In this document: piece by piece, positions 55,240 through 64,000 of the stretch
Position numbering within the stretch: position 1 is the first letter of the stretch
Layout: every line of letters starts with the position of its first letter
Assembly: GCA_025055795.1 (NCBI GenBank)
Contig: JANWVV010000007.1
Coordinates: forward strand, 57,034 to 121,033
Reading direction: 5' to 3'
DNA length: 64,000 nucleotides
From: Gemmataceae bacterium
GTDB taxonomy: Bacteria; Planctomycetota; Planctomycetia; Gemmatales; Gemmataceae
Translations under genes and position numbers: made by a program
Notes under the pieces: model-generated
Databases searched by the model: none
Told to the model about the DNA's origin: nothing
What the model saw: the letters and a program-made list of their open reading frames with translations, nothing else

Positions 55240-58200
55240 TTAAGAACCGGTGCGCAGCCCGAATACCTCAGGATATTGCTGGAGTTGCTGTTGTAGATCC
55301 TGATCGCGACGGAGAATGATAACGCGGAAGCCGTGGGCGATGAAGCGGGCACGCCACTGGGTTTGGTCATCTGGCCGGTCCCCCCAATTGGAGGATGGAT
55401 CAGCACACAGGACGACGACATTCGGATGGTAGAAGAAGTCGGCGATACAACGAGGTTCAGAAATAACTTTATGGACTTCGTCAGGCAGACGATAATGATT
55501 TTGTGCCAGAAATTCCAGCAACTGACGTGCTGATTCCGACTGAACACGAGTGCGAAGGTGGGCAAGCTGATCTTCACGCGTGGGGCCGTTTGTCCGTCGC
55601 TGGACGGTGCCCCGCAGCAGGCTCAACAGAGTGTCGCGGACAAGCCAGCGGTCCAGAAGGTGGGCCTCCAGCTGATTCGAGTAGCTGAGTAGGCACTCGT
55701 AGCAGGCTCGCTCGCAGGCGTTTTTCAGATCGTCGCCCTCTTCGGTGAAATGACAGACCAAAAGGGCTTCGCGGGCCACTTCGGGCAAGGCATCAGGTTC
55801 CTCCAGCAGTCGTCGCAGGACTCCCAATCCCCCTTCAGCGGCTTCATAGAAAAGCAGAACACGGTGGGGCCCTCTTCCTAAGCGTTCGACCTCTAGTTCT
55901 CGTTCTTCCAGCTGAAAAGCTTGTTCGAGGCCTCGTTTCAGGGCATGCTGGAGGCTGATCCACCGGCTTTCCGCTTCTTCCGGATCTTCCAGTCTCGGAT
56001 CACAGGGACGTAATAGCAGGATGTTCTGCGTTTCCCAAACACTAAGAGCCAGCCGCTGGCACTCCTGGCGTTGGGGGGCAGGACCGCCTGGACGATTCCG
56101 GACCGATTCTTCCACTTCGGCATCGGTGAATAATTCGCCATTGCTCAGATCCACGTTGAAGCCCGCTGGGCGGCCGACCCAGCCATTGTTGATGTGCAGC
56201 AGAGTAGCGGCGGGGGCATATCGCAAGTGGAATATCACCTGCCCATCCACCACAACCTCTGCTTCCTGGAGACGCCGGGGGACATCCGTGGGTGCCAGCT
56301 GGTAAGCCAGTTTCACGTCATAGCCTCGGCGGATGCGTTCTTCCTCATTGCAGGTGATCCTCTCCCGGCGCGAGAGTCGCACATTAGGCAAATCCAGCAG
56401 CAAAATTAATCGGCTGTTAGCACCATCGAACAGAGTGTTGCAGTTGGGGCAACGGTCTACCGTATGCTCGGCGAAGGCACCGCATTCGTAACAAAGGCGT
56501 CGCTGGTGGCGGCGTCGTTCCAGGCCACCGGGTGTTGGATAGAGTCTTTTTACCTGCCATTTACTCCCTTCATGGTAGACGATGTTATGAGGTCCAAACT
56601 CGCGGATAGCCAAGGACCGAGGACGGGCGATGAATTCACCCTTTTCCCCGCGGGGGACCCAGGCTCGGATCGGGAGAGCGGGAAAGTTGTAACCCGGCAA
56701 AAAGCCTTCGGTAGCCAAGTAACGGTACGGATAAAAATCACTTTCCTCGCGATTCACCTCCTGCTGCCGTAACAAGTTGAGTTGCCGGAGCGCTTCTTGT
56801 TGTAATTGCAAGGCCTGACGTTGTGCCTCCCCGTCCCGTGCTCCTGTCAGTCGGCCGTAGGCAAGCTCTAACTGATGCTTGGCGGTGCGGAACAGCTCAC
56901 GCCAGCGGTCGAAGGCGTGGTTGAACTGACGTGGGGCGTCCGCAATGACGTTATTCAGCCATTGATCGTTATACCAGCCGGACTGTTGCAGCAGAGAGCG
57001 GTCGGGCTGAAGTATACGTTCCAGACGTTCGCTCAACACCTGTCGCTGTGCGGCTCCTAGATCGATTTGGACTGTCACGGTGTCACGCAGGGGCAGATCC
57101 GGAAACTTTTCGGTGTCGATCACTTCTTCGATGGAGCGTTGCAAAGGCAAACTGACCTGAGCGAGCCATTCCGCCTGGACGTGGACTCGAACGAGTGCTT
57201 CATTGGTAAGATCCAGGCGGGGGGCTTTGACCATCCCGGCGATCAGTTCCGCACGGTTACGGAAGAAATACTGATCGTGATTACTGCCGGCGGTACAGTA
57301 GGTAATGATCAAGCCGGGTTGTCCCTGGCGGCCCGCCCGGCCATGGCGTTGGGCATAGTTGGCCGGGGTAGGGGGCACGTTACGCAGGTGCACTACGTCC
57401 AGATCGGCTATATCAATCCCCAGCTCCATAGTGGGCGAGCAGACCAGGTAGGGAAGGCGGCGTCCCAAAGTCGGGTCCTGCTGGTCTTCAGCTAGCCATC
57501 GAAAGCGGCGCTCCCGACGCTCGCGTTCTCCTGGTTCTACTACCTGGGCCGTGTGTTCCCGGGCTTCCAGCGCAGCGAGTTCCCGCGCTATCTCCTGGTA
57601 AAAACGCTGGAAAAACGGATTGACCGGTGCACGGTGGCACGAGGTCCGGCTACCGCGTCGGTAAACAGGATCGGGGGGCGGTGCTGTCCCGTCTCCTATT
57701 CGCCATACCAAACGGGCCGCATCCAGTCGATATCCCTCAAAGCCGCTATTGGCCGGTGCACGTCGCAGGAAACCCTGCTGAACCAGCACTTGCAGAAACG
57801 CCTCGATGAAACGCCCAAACAACGAGCTGTCTAATTCCAATTCCTGGATCAGGTAGCGACCTAGCAAAGAACGCTGACTAAGTTTGTAGAACGCCCCCTC
57901 ACCTTGGAAGCGACCGCTCCCTGGAAGGTGAGATACAAACCAGGCGGCTTCACGCAAATATTCGGTTTCAGGATCCAGGCCCCAGAATTCGTTCAGCAAT
58001 TGTTGGGCCCGGCGGATCAACCGATTATGGAAGTGTCGCTGGAGCGAGGGTGTTTCGATGGCCAGGCGTTTGCGGAAATGGTCCAGAACCGCACGCACGA
58101 TGGTCGTTCGTTGCGAAGGAGAGCTGCCACGCAACAGCGGTACATCCTGCCACACTTCCTGACGCTGGCCTAATTCCTCCAGGCCGTCATAGTCGATCCG

Positions 58201-60333
58201 TAACAAGCCGACATCCTCGAGATTGGGTTGGACGACCCGCCAGCCGCGTCGCAGGTCGACATACAGGCGGTATTCGATTAGTTCCTGGAAAGTTTCCCAG
58301 ACCTGGCGGGCGGCATCCGCTTGGGGATCCAGCCATCGATTATGGGCAATGTCGGCCAGCTCCAGACCCAAGTGATTGACTACGGCGGCGGCCAGAGTAT
58401 CGAACTTCAGTTGCTGATGATTCCGCAGGGCGGCATACAGGCCCGACCGCAACACCGCCATCTGCACAAAATCGTTGAAATGACCCGCCTGTAATGAGGC
58501 GTCTTGTCGGCTATCGGTGAAGGTGAGGAGTTTGTCCCGGATTACTCCGCTGCGGGCCGCGTGTCGCAGAACGGCCACGGCCAGGATGGTCGTAGCCGAT
58601 GACCGTCCCTCGCTAGACAGGGTGGACAGCTTGGTGAATTCCCCTTCCTTTTCCGTGTAATGCTCGCCGCAACGCAGACAGACCCACAGTTTGCGGGCCT
58701 GCCACCAGCCTTTTACCGCGTTGTCAATCGGTGCGTCGCTGTAGGAACCATCGGGACGAACCCACACTTCACGGGGGAGGCGATAGCGCCGGTTGGGCAA
58801 TACCTGCCCTCGTTCATTCAGCCACTCATCGGGAAGCTGACTGTCGTCCCACTCCTCGACCAGGGCCACGTATCCCACCTGGCTATCGTCCTCACCCATT
58901 TCGCCGTCCAACGGCGCAGGATAAAATGCCCCATCCTTCTGGATCACGTAGTAGTACTCTTGACCACAGATCCGGCAGAAACGTAGCGGATAGTAGCACC
59001 GTTGCAATGACCGATGGCCCTCTGCGGAGAACTGACGCTGATCCTTTGCTTCGATAGTGGCATAGATGGCGCGTCCTTGGGAAATGAACTGGTGGAGCTT
59101 GAAGGCAAAGAATGGCTCTTCGGCCCCCCCGGCGGAACCGGCAAGCCGGATCAAGCAATCTCTCAGCAGGGTGCGGCAGTGTTCCCGACTTTGGTGGACT
59201 TGTTCGGCCAGTTCATCAGCCAGCTCCGTCAGAGTGCGGGGCAAGCGTCGCCGGTAGCGGCCTTCCTGCTCCGGTTCGATGCCTGCTGCATATTCCAGCC
59301 ATCGCACCACAGGATGCCGACGTAAACGCTCCCGCTCCTCGGGCAGAGGGGTTTGCAGGTGTGTCCGCAGCTCCTCGGATGAGGGTGGGCCGCCGACGCT
59401 TGCTGGCTCCAACGTCTCCTCGACCACTTGTTCCACTGTTATGGTCGTGCCGAAAAAGCGACTGGCAAATTCCGCTACCACCTGCCGGCGTTCATGGGGG
59501 GTAGCATGCCGATGCGCCACTAGCGTTGCGCTGGTGCCAATGTGCACCACCTGCGGACGTTGCAGGCGTGCTTTGAGCCGGCGTACTAGCATAGCCACGT
59601 CCGCCCCTTGGCGACCGCGATACGTATGCAACTCGTCGAATACCAGGAAAAAAGGCACCGACACTTCCGGCTGTGGCTGAATCAGCAGACGGTCCTCTGG
59701 GCGTACTAACATCAGTTCTGCCATGACATAATTGGTCAACAACAGATGGGGCGGGTCGCGGCGGATCGCCTCGCGTTCCTGCTCGGAGGTTTCGCCGGTA
59801 TAGCGAGCAAAACGCACAGGGAACGGCTGGCCCGTACGCTGCTGATAGTTCCTTTGCAACTGTCGCAATGCCTGCAATTGCGAGTTGGCTAACGCGTTCA
59901 TCGGGTAGACCAGCAGGGCGACTGGTCCCCGGGCGTTGGGCTGCCGCAGTAGTGTATCGATAATTGGGAGGAAATAGCAAAAAGTCTTGCCCGAGCCGGT
60001 TCCTGAGGTAAGCACAAAGCTGTGGCCCTTCAGGGCCAACTGGATGGCTTCGACCTGGTGGCGATACAGCCGGTAGCTGCTTCCGTCGGGCCTTTGGAAA
60101 ATGCGTGCCGTTTCCGAGTGGAGGAGACCCTCCTGCGCCAGCTCCGCGATCGTCGCATCCCGCTTGTAGACAGGCGAAAGTTGAATCAACGGTTCCGGCC
60201 ACAAACGCTGCTCTTCCCCGAGCATCTGATGCGCATAAGCACGCAACCGTTCATCAGCAATGTGCACAAAAGAACATATAAAATCCCGATAGTCCGAAAT
60301 GACATTTTCATGAAAATGAAAGATGCTTGTCAT
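55240..60333 (-). CDS. Giant DEAD-type helicase with DUF1998 and C-terminal nuclease-like domain
   Basis: The 1697-residue protein has an SF2 helicase core with Walker A TSGTGSGKT (109-117), DELH (233-236), GTSAT (266-270) and the motif VI HGRAGRQG near residue 1000. Several Cys pairs make zinc sites: CRICGQ, CLRCGEH, then CYECG with CPNC. A DUF1998 region near 1540 carries CERACYECLLSY. The last about 70 residues (IADFFYHPNVVVLCADPSSNWG onward to RVIILRRDQDLQ) resemble the Vsr/DUF559-like endonuclease fold found at the end of some DUF1998 helicases. This is the layout of DrmA/DrmB- and MrfA-related helicases in defence and repair. The ATG is preceded by AGGAAC. A 527-bp gap separates it from the upstream ATPase-DUF4276 genes, so it probably has its own promoter. 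Confidence 0.88.
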   Translation of the reverse strand: MTSIFHFHENVISDYRDFICSFVHIADERLRAYAHQMLGEEQRLWPEPLIQLSPVYKRDATIAELAQEGLLHSETARIFQRPDGSSYRLYRHQVEAIQLALKGHSFVLTSGTGSGKTFCYFLPIIDTLLRQPNARGPVALLVYPMNALANSQLQALRQLQRNYQQRTGQPFPVRFARYTGETSEQEREAIRRDPPHLLLTNYVMAELMLVRPEDRLLIQPQPEVSVPFFLVFDELHTYRGRQGADVAMLVRRLKARLQRPQVVHIGTSATLVAHRHATPHERRQVVAEFASRFFGTTITVEQVVEETLEPASVGGPPSSEELRTHLQTPLPEERERLRRHPVVRWLEYAAGIEPEQEGRYRRRLPRTLTELADELAEQVHQSREHCRTLLRDCLIRLAGSAGGAEEPFFAFKLHQFISQGRAIYATIEAKDQRQFSAEGHRSLQRCYYPLRFCRICGQEYYYVIQKDGAFYPAPLDGEMGEDDSQVGYVALVEEWDDSQLPDEWLNERGQVLPNRRYRLPREVWVRPDGSYSDAPIDNAVKGWWQARKLWVCLRCGEHYTEKEGEFTKLSTLSSEGRSSATTILAVAVLRHAARSGVIRDKLLTFTDSRQDASLQAGHFNDFVQMAVLRSGLYAALRNHQQLKFDTLAAAVVNHLGLELADIAHNRWLDPQADAARQVWETFQELIEYRLYVDLRRGWRVVQPNLEDVGLLRIDYDGLEELGQRQEVWQDVPLLRGSSPSQRTTIVRAVLDHFRKRLAIETPSLQRHFHNRLIRRAQQLLNEFWGLDPETEYLREAAWFVSHLPGSGRFQGEGAFYKLSQRSLLGRYLIQELELDSSLFGRFIEAFLQVLVQQGFLRRAPANSGFEGYRLDAARLVWRIGDGTAPPPDPVYRRGSRTSCHRAPVNPFFQRFYQEIARELAALEAREHTAQVVEPGERERRERRFRWLAEDQQDPTLGRRLPYLVCSPTMELGIDIADLDVVHLRNVPPTPANYAQRHGRAGRQGQPGLIITYCTAGSNHDQYFFRNRAELIAGMVKAPRLDLTNEALVRVHVQAEWLAQVSLPLQRSIEEVIDTEKFPDLPLRDTVTVQIDLGAAQRQVLSERLERILQPDRSLLQQSGWYNDQWLNNVIADAPRQFNHAFDRWRELFRTAKHQLELAYGRLTGARDGEAQRQALQLQQEALRQLNLLRQQEVNREESDFYPYRYLATEGFLPGYNFPALPIRAWVPRGEKGEFIARPRSLAIREFGPHNIVYHEGSKWQVKRLYPTPGGLERRRHQRRLCYECGAFAEHTVDRCPNCNTLFDGANSRLILLLDLPNVRLSRRERITCNEEERIRRGYDVKLAYQLAPTDVPRRLQEAEVVVDGQVIFHLRYAPAATLLHINNGWVGRPAGFNVDLSNGELFTDAEVEESVRNRPGGPAPQRQECQRLALSVWETQNILLLRPCDPRLEDPEEAESRWISLQHALKRGLEQAFQLEERELEVERLGRGPHRVLLFYEAAEGGLGVLRRLLEEPDALPEVAREALLVCHFTEEGDDLKNACERACYECLLSYSNQLEAHLLDRWLVRDTLLSLLRGTVQRRTNGPTREDQLAHLRTRVQSESARQLLEFLAQNHYRLPDEVHKVISEPRCIADFFYHPNVVVLCADPSSNWGDRPDDQTQWRARFIAHGFRVIILRRDQDLQQQLQQYPEVFGLRTGS

Positions 60334-60860
60334 GGTGATGTTCCTGGGCTCAGACTAAAATTTTTGCTATCACTATATACTCCCATCAGCTAAACATGCA
60401 AATTGAAGCTGGCAACTACGGTATTCGCTTTCAACAACTCGTATTATGCTCAATCAAAACTATCCGAATGCTCGAAATAATTGATCTGTACTCTTTGGTG
60501 AAAGGGGCATGCGGAGCTGCGGGAAAGGATTGCCCTCGTCATCGGGAAAGCCCTGAATGTCAAATTTCTGATGCATATCGTACCAAATCTGTTGCCGAGG
60601 TGGCCGTTGCAAATCTGGTACCAGTGGCTACTATGTGTCTTGGCTCCTGCTTGACAGATCGGTCTGAAAGTTTCTCCAGAGGGTTGCCGCAGTTTTACAC
60701 TCAGAAAGATGTTTGTTAACTGCAACAAGATTGCCGATGGCTAGGTTGGCGGCTTGGTGGAATTCCCCTCACTTTCAGGCTGCGAGTTCCGGCTGCCGGA
60801 TTCGACGTTTGTGCAGGACTAGGGGCACGATGGATCCAAGATAACGGGGGCAGATTGGGT
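60334..60860. other. AT-rich gap between the helicase and the DUF4276 gene
   Basis: This 527-bp gap holds no convincing gene; open frames at 60396-60719 and 60450-60728 lack motifs. It should contain the helicase promoter (minus strand) and is AT-rich around 60335-60480. No repeat or retron-like structure was seen by eye, although a small RNA cannot be excluded. Confidence 0.45.
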
Positions 60861-61514
60861 TCATAGTCTTTCAAGGTAGCTCAACCACTCGTGGAAATGA
60901 GGACAACGTGCGCGTATCTGACCAAGCCCGATGCGTTCTACAATCCGAGGCCCATCAAGCGCTTTACGATAGCTGGGCAGAACTTGCTTAATTCGCGCAG
61001 CGGGATGCGTTTGTTGACCGTCGTCGATCTCTTCGGGGGAGTTGAACTGCGTGATGTTGTTGAAAGTCACTCCGGCCGGACTGACTCCTAGAGCTTCGGG
61101 TATCACTGCTGGCTGGACGAACAGCAGCGCCTCAAATTCGTGCAGCATCAGGTAAGGGCGAAAGCGGGGGTTGTCGATGTCTTGGGCAAAGGCAAGCTCC
61201 AGATGCGCCACGCGATCATAGGGGGTTTGGGCCGATAACGTCTTTTTGCCGGGAAAATCCGCGGGCAGACCATAGTAGTCGAGCATGGTCGTAATACAGA
61301 CAGCGTTGCTATCGCGGAGCAGATGGTACACATCGCGGCGTACGCGAGTGTAGGATGTGATGCCCCCCTGGAATTCATGGCCCGACTTCAGTTTCTTAGT
61401 GACCAGAATAGTCGGAATAGGCTCCTTATCGAACTGGTTCAGATGTGGTTTCAGGAGGCGGGTGACGAAGGTTTCCTCGGTTTGACCTTCGCACAAAATC
61501 AGAATGCGTTTCAT
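60861..61514 (-). CDS. DUF4276 TOPRIM-like protein, partner of the upstream ATPase
   Basis: The ATG (61512-61514) overlaps the ATPase stop (61511-61513) as ATGA, giving 217 residues. DUF4276 proteins have a TOPRIM-like fold: here ILCEGQTEETFVTRLL with Glu9, TTMLDYYGLP with Asp79 and LHEFEALLF with Glu126/Glu128 provide the acidic residues expected to bind metal. The length is normal for the family. DUF4276 genes commonly follow an AAA ATPase of the COG4637/AAA_21 type, and TOPRIM domains in such pairs (OLD, GajA, AriB) are nucleases or toxins. The expected role is a nuclease or effector controlled by the ATPase; this is an inference. Confidence 0.9.
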   Translation of the reverse strand: MKRILILCEGQTEETFVTRLLKPHLNQFDKEPIPTILVTKKLKSGHEFQGGITSYTRVRRDVYHLLRDSNAVCITTMLDYYGLPADFPGKKTLSAQTPYDRVAHLELAFAQDIDNPRFRPYLMLHEFEALLFVQPAVIPEALGVSPAGVTFNNITQFNSPEEIDDGQQTHPAARIKQVLPSYRKALDGPRIVERIGLGQIRARCPHFHEWLSYLERL

Positions 61515-62632
61515 AAGGCTGGACGCCCTCCTAGAACATTCTTCTCCCACAGGTCTCCCAGGCCGTATTCGTCCAGCCAGTGGGCGATCTCGGCCTGTTC
61601 CAGGCGGCGGATGGTGGAAACGCCTCCGGGACGATCCAGCACCAGGATCTCTTCCGGTGCAAACTGGTTGACCAGGGGAACCGACTGGGTCGCCAGGATG
61701 ACTTGCGTGTGCTGGGCCACACTGTGCACCATCTCGGCCAGCAAGACGATGGCGTACGGGTGCAGGCCCAGCTCCGGCTCATCGAGCACGATAGTGGCCG
61801 GGAGGTTTTCAGGCGGTTGCAAAAACAGCGTAGCCAGGCAGATGAAACGCAGGGTGCCGTCGGAAAGGGCACCGGCGCTGAAGGTCAAATCAGAGCCACG
61901 CTCACGCCATTCCAGGCGAATCTTTTCCGCATTGAAGGGATGTGGTCGCAGAATGAAGTCGCCGAAAAAAGGTGCTGCCAGGCGAATGGTCTCGACGATG
62001 TTGCGGTAGCGTTGAGGGTGCTTTTCGCGGAGCAGATAAAGGTAGGCGGCCAGGTTGCCGGCGTCGGGCAGGAGGTGTCTGTTCTCGAGAATGTCGCCCA
62101 TCTGCTTGACGCGTGCCGCGTCGCTGGTGTCGTGAAAATGGTAAACCTGCCATGATTGCATGGCCTCGAAGACGTAACGCGCGATCCCTCCTGATTCGCT
62201 GGCCCATTGAGGCAACTGGCTCTCTGTAAAAATGCCGCTGTGGATTTTGTCCAGATAAGGCCACTCATAACGAGAGCGATCGTGGAAATATATCTGTTCA
62301 CAGGCTATCAGCAAGTGGTCTTCGGCCGGTACCAGCTGACAGTTGTAGCCGTTGGCCAGGTTTGTATCGCGGCGGAACCATAGCCCGATGTGTACGCTCT
62401 GAGTGGTCTTGCGGCCGTAGTGCAGCAACTGGTCGGGGCCGCCGGATTGAGCTATGTGCAGTTGGAGCTCCTCGTTCATCATGCGGTTGAGCATCTTGAA
62501 GAGGCTGATGAGGTTCGATTTGCCGGAGCCATTGGCACCGATCAGAACGTTGACTGGACCGAGCGTCAGCTTCAGCTCCCGAAAGGACTTGTAGCCCTGC
62601 AGGTAGATGCATTCGAGCATTCGAGCTGGCAT
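61511..62632 (-). CDS. AAA_21/COG4637-type ABC-like ATPase
   Basis: The ATG at 62632 (AAGGCGG upstream; an ATG at 62620 is an alternative) gives 373 residues. ABC/SMC-type ATPase motifs are complete: Walker A GANGSGKSN (32-39), a signature-like GALSDGTLRF near 255, Walker B TIVLDEPELGLHPYA near 281 and a switch region VILATQSVPLVNQF. There is no long SMC coiled coil. OLD-, RecF- and AriA-like ATPases share this layout and often sense phage or damage and control a nuclease partner. Here the partner is the DUF4276 protein, with which it overlaps by four bases, so the two are translationally coupled. Confidence 0.92.
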   Translation of the reverse strand: MPARMLECIYLQGYKSFRELKLTLGPVNVLIGANGSGKSNLISLFKMLNRMMNEELQLHIAQSGGPDQLLHYGRKTTQSVHIGLWFRRDTNLANGYNCQLVPAEDHLLIACEQIYFHDRSRYEWPYLDKIHSGIFTESQLPQWASESGGIARYVFEAMQSWQVYHFHDTSDAARVKQMGDILENRHLLPDAGNLAAYLYLLREKHPQRYRNIVETIRLAAPFFGDFILRPHPFNAEKIRLEWRERGSDLTFSAGALSDGTLRFICLATLFLQPPENLPATIVLDEPELGLHPYAIVLLAEMVHSVAQHTQVILATQSVPLVNQFAPEEILVLDRPGGVSTIRRLEQAEIAHWLDEYGLGDLWEKNVLGGRPAL

Positions 62633-62793
62633 GAGTCGCCGCCTTGTAGATTGATGATCGTGTTGACTGATAACTTCGGTTGCCACACAATCCGGGAAAA
62701 TGTCGCGCGGTCTACCCGACCTGCTGGTGGGTAGAAGTATCATGGGGGATGTTGGTACCGATCCTGAAGCCGATTACCCTCCTGCACCGTTGA

Positions 62794-64000
62794 TTATACC
62801 CGCTTCCAGGCTTGCAGGACGAGGCGGCGGGTGCGGTATTCGCCCCACTGGCGCAGCTCCTTTTCTTTCAGCACGCGGAAGGTCTCGCCGGGGAAGGTGC
62901 TGCGTTTGCAGCGTTCGGCGTAGCCCGCCGGGTCGAGCGGATCGGCGACCTCTTCGTACGGGTCCAGGATGTCGGCCAGCTCCCGTTCGGTCAGGTCCGC
63001 GGGGTCCAGGATGTAGCGGAGTTGCTTGCGCGAAAGCCCGTAGAGCCGGGCGTAGTAGGCGTCCAGCTCTGCCCGCAGGAGGGCGCGGCGCTCAGCCTCC
63101 CAGCGGAAGGGCGCAAGCGGAATGCCCTCCGGCGCAGTCGCCGCCCAGGCGGGAGGCTCGGTCGGCGCGTTGGCAGTGGCGCTGGCGTTGGCTTCCCACT
63201 GCGCCTGGATCGCCGCCTGCAGCGCAGGGTCTGCCTCCCGCCAAACGTCATCGGCAAAGGGTTTGATGTCCCAGGCCGTATAGACCAGCTCCAACACCCG
63301 CGGGACGATGAAGTGCAGGTCCAGTGATGTATAGGAAGCGGGATGTATCGTGGCAGTTTGCTCAAAAGTAGATTGGGGTATGCTAGGTTGGCTGAGAGAT
63401 TGTCTTAACAGATAGTCGAACACAAAAGAGTTATAAGTTGCGCACAAGATTGCAAGACCAGAAGCATTAGGACCTAACGAGAGTATCCAACCATAGGATG
63501 CTGGTCCCCAGGGGATAATAGTTGCTACAACGGTACGCTCATTTGTGCTGCTTGTAACTCGCCTGTATCCAAGCATTCCTGAGGTACAGCCAATATTCAA
63601 TCTGTTCATTCGGCGCATAAACTCCTTTTGATCTACAAAGAACTGTGGTTCCACCAGAAAGCTGGGGTCTTGCAGTTGAGTCTCAGATACGGGCAGCAAA
63701 TGACCTGAGGGTTGAGTAGCATACCGATGATTGAATTGAAACCCTAATCTACCCTCATACAGCGGTAGCCACACCTGCTCCTCCCGAACGAAGCGGTTGC
63801 CCACCAGCCGGAAGCCCTCGCGCTCCAGCTCCGCCCGCGTGCGGAAGAGGTGGGAGTCGTTTGCCATATCGAACATGCGCAAGAACCGCACGCCCCAGGG
63901 GTTTTCGCTGGTGGCTTCGTTGACGAGCACGGGCACGCGGCGGTAGATGGCTTTGGTGAGTTCGGCATCCTGGCGGGTGCGGAAGATGGGGCAGGTGCGC
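62794..64000 (-). CDS. Eco57I/TaqI-type DNA methylase, C-terminal part, cut by window end
   Basis: The frame continues past 64000 with no start; about 402 C-terminal codons are seen. The protein chain CPIFRTRQDAELTKAIYRR, VWLPLYEGRLGFQFNHRYAT and VTSSTNERTVVATIIP matches the region after the catalytic core in Eco57I-type N6-adenine methylases, and the rest is a TaqI-like specificity domain ending in a helical tail. The catalytic NPPY motif would lie outside the window. Such enzymes occur in type IIG restriction systems, BREX (PglX) and class 1 DISARM (DrmMI). The ATPase gene starts about 160 bp downstream on the same strand, which suggests a joint locus. Confidence 0.85.
   Translation of the reverse strand, partial: RTCPIFRTRQDAELTKAIYRRVPVLVNEATSENPWGVRFLRMFDMANDSHLFRTRAELEREGFRLVGNRFVREEQVWLPLYEGRLGFQFNHRYATQPSGHLLPVSETQLQDPSFLVEPQFFVDQKEFMRRMNRLNIGCTSGMLGYRRVTSSTNERTVVATIIPWGPASYGWILSLGPNASGLAILCATYNSFVFDYLLRQSLSQPSIPQSTFEQTATIHPASYTSLDLHFIVPRVLELVYTAWDIKPFADDVWREADPALQAAIQAQWEANASATANAPTEPPAWAATAPEGIPLAPFRWEAERRALLRAELDAYYARLYGLSRKQLRYILDPADLTERELADILDPYEEVADPLDPAGYAERCKRSTFPGETFRVLKEKELRQWGEYRTRRLVLQAWKRV

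Overview
The window is chromosomal DNA of a planctomycete, most likely from the Gemmatales/Gemmataceae side of the phylum. This is inferred from gene content: a PSD1-type cytochrome c protein (DUF1549/DUF1553) next to a DUF1501 protein, a PVC-type membrane-bound dehydrogenase with HEAT repeats and a heme-binding tail, a TIGR03000-domain protein, DUF1571, prenyltransferase-repeat proteins and several Ser/Thr protein kinases. Coding density is moderate. Most genes have a good Shine-Dalgarno site, and many real starts lie well inside the longest open frame, so starts here were chosen by ribosome binding site and domain or signal-peptide logic.

Layout. 0-3.4 kb: two kinase-like genes, the first cut by the window edge and the second probably a pseudokinase. 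3.6-8.5 kb: a CbiX-like chelatase and a tandem pair of secreted prenyltransferase-repeat/HEAT paralogues. 8.5-9.6 kb: about 1.1 kb without a credible gene. 9.6-20 kb: PSD1 and DUF1501 proteins, a B12-binding radical SAM protein, a CobW-type GTPase and a divergent PVC dehydrogenase/cytochrome c. 20-31.4 kb: a beta-helix protein, an isolated nuoD, a BI-1 membrane protein with a clear terminator, DUF1571, an M20 peptidase, an MBL-fold hydrolase, a zinc-ribbon membrane protein, RNase D and a small conserved protein. 31.6-43.2 kb: TatD, an isolated nuoN, two sugar-phosphate isomerase/epimerase-like genes, an S41 protease, two Cys-rich secreted proteins, a beta-hydroxyacid dehydrogenase and a VOC protein. 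43.5-54.6 kb: a secreted regulatory-like-domain protein back to back with a cupin, ispE followed by a zinc-ribbon SpoVG, DJ-1/PfpI, mobA, a coupled deoxyhypusine-synthase-like/trypsin-like protease/sialidase row, a CBM9/DOMON-like protein and nadA.

From about 54.6 kb the character changes. A relatively AT-rich gap leads into a minus-strand block that reads as a defence island. In transcription order it holds the C-terminal part of an Eco57I/TaqI-type DNA methylase (cut by the window end), an ABC-like AAA ATPase overlapping by 4 nt a DUF4276 TOPRIM-like protein, a 527-bp gap, and a 1697-residue DEAD-type helicase with a DUF1998 region and a C-terminal nuclease-like domain. The ATPase-DUF4276 pair inside a methylase/helicase context is the best candidate for a poorly described system. 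It resembles in principle the OLD-like ATPase plus TOPRIM pairs (Gabija, PARIS) and the methylase plus DUF1998-helicase logic of DISARM, but matches neither exactly.

No CRISPR array, rRNA, convincing tRNA or intact insertion sequence was seen by eye. tRNA and small RNA genes could have been missed without a covariance search.
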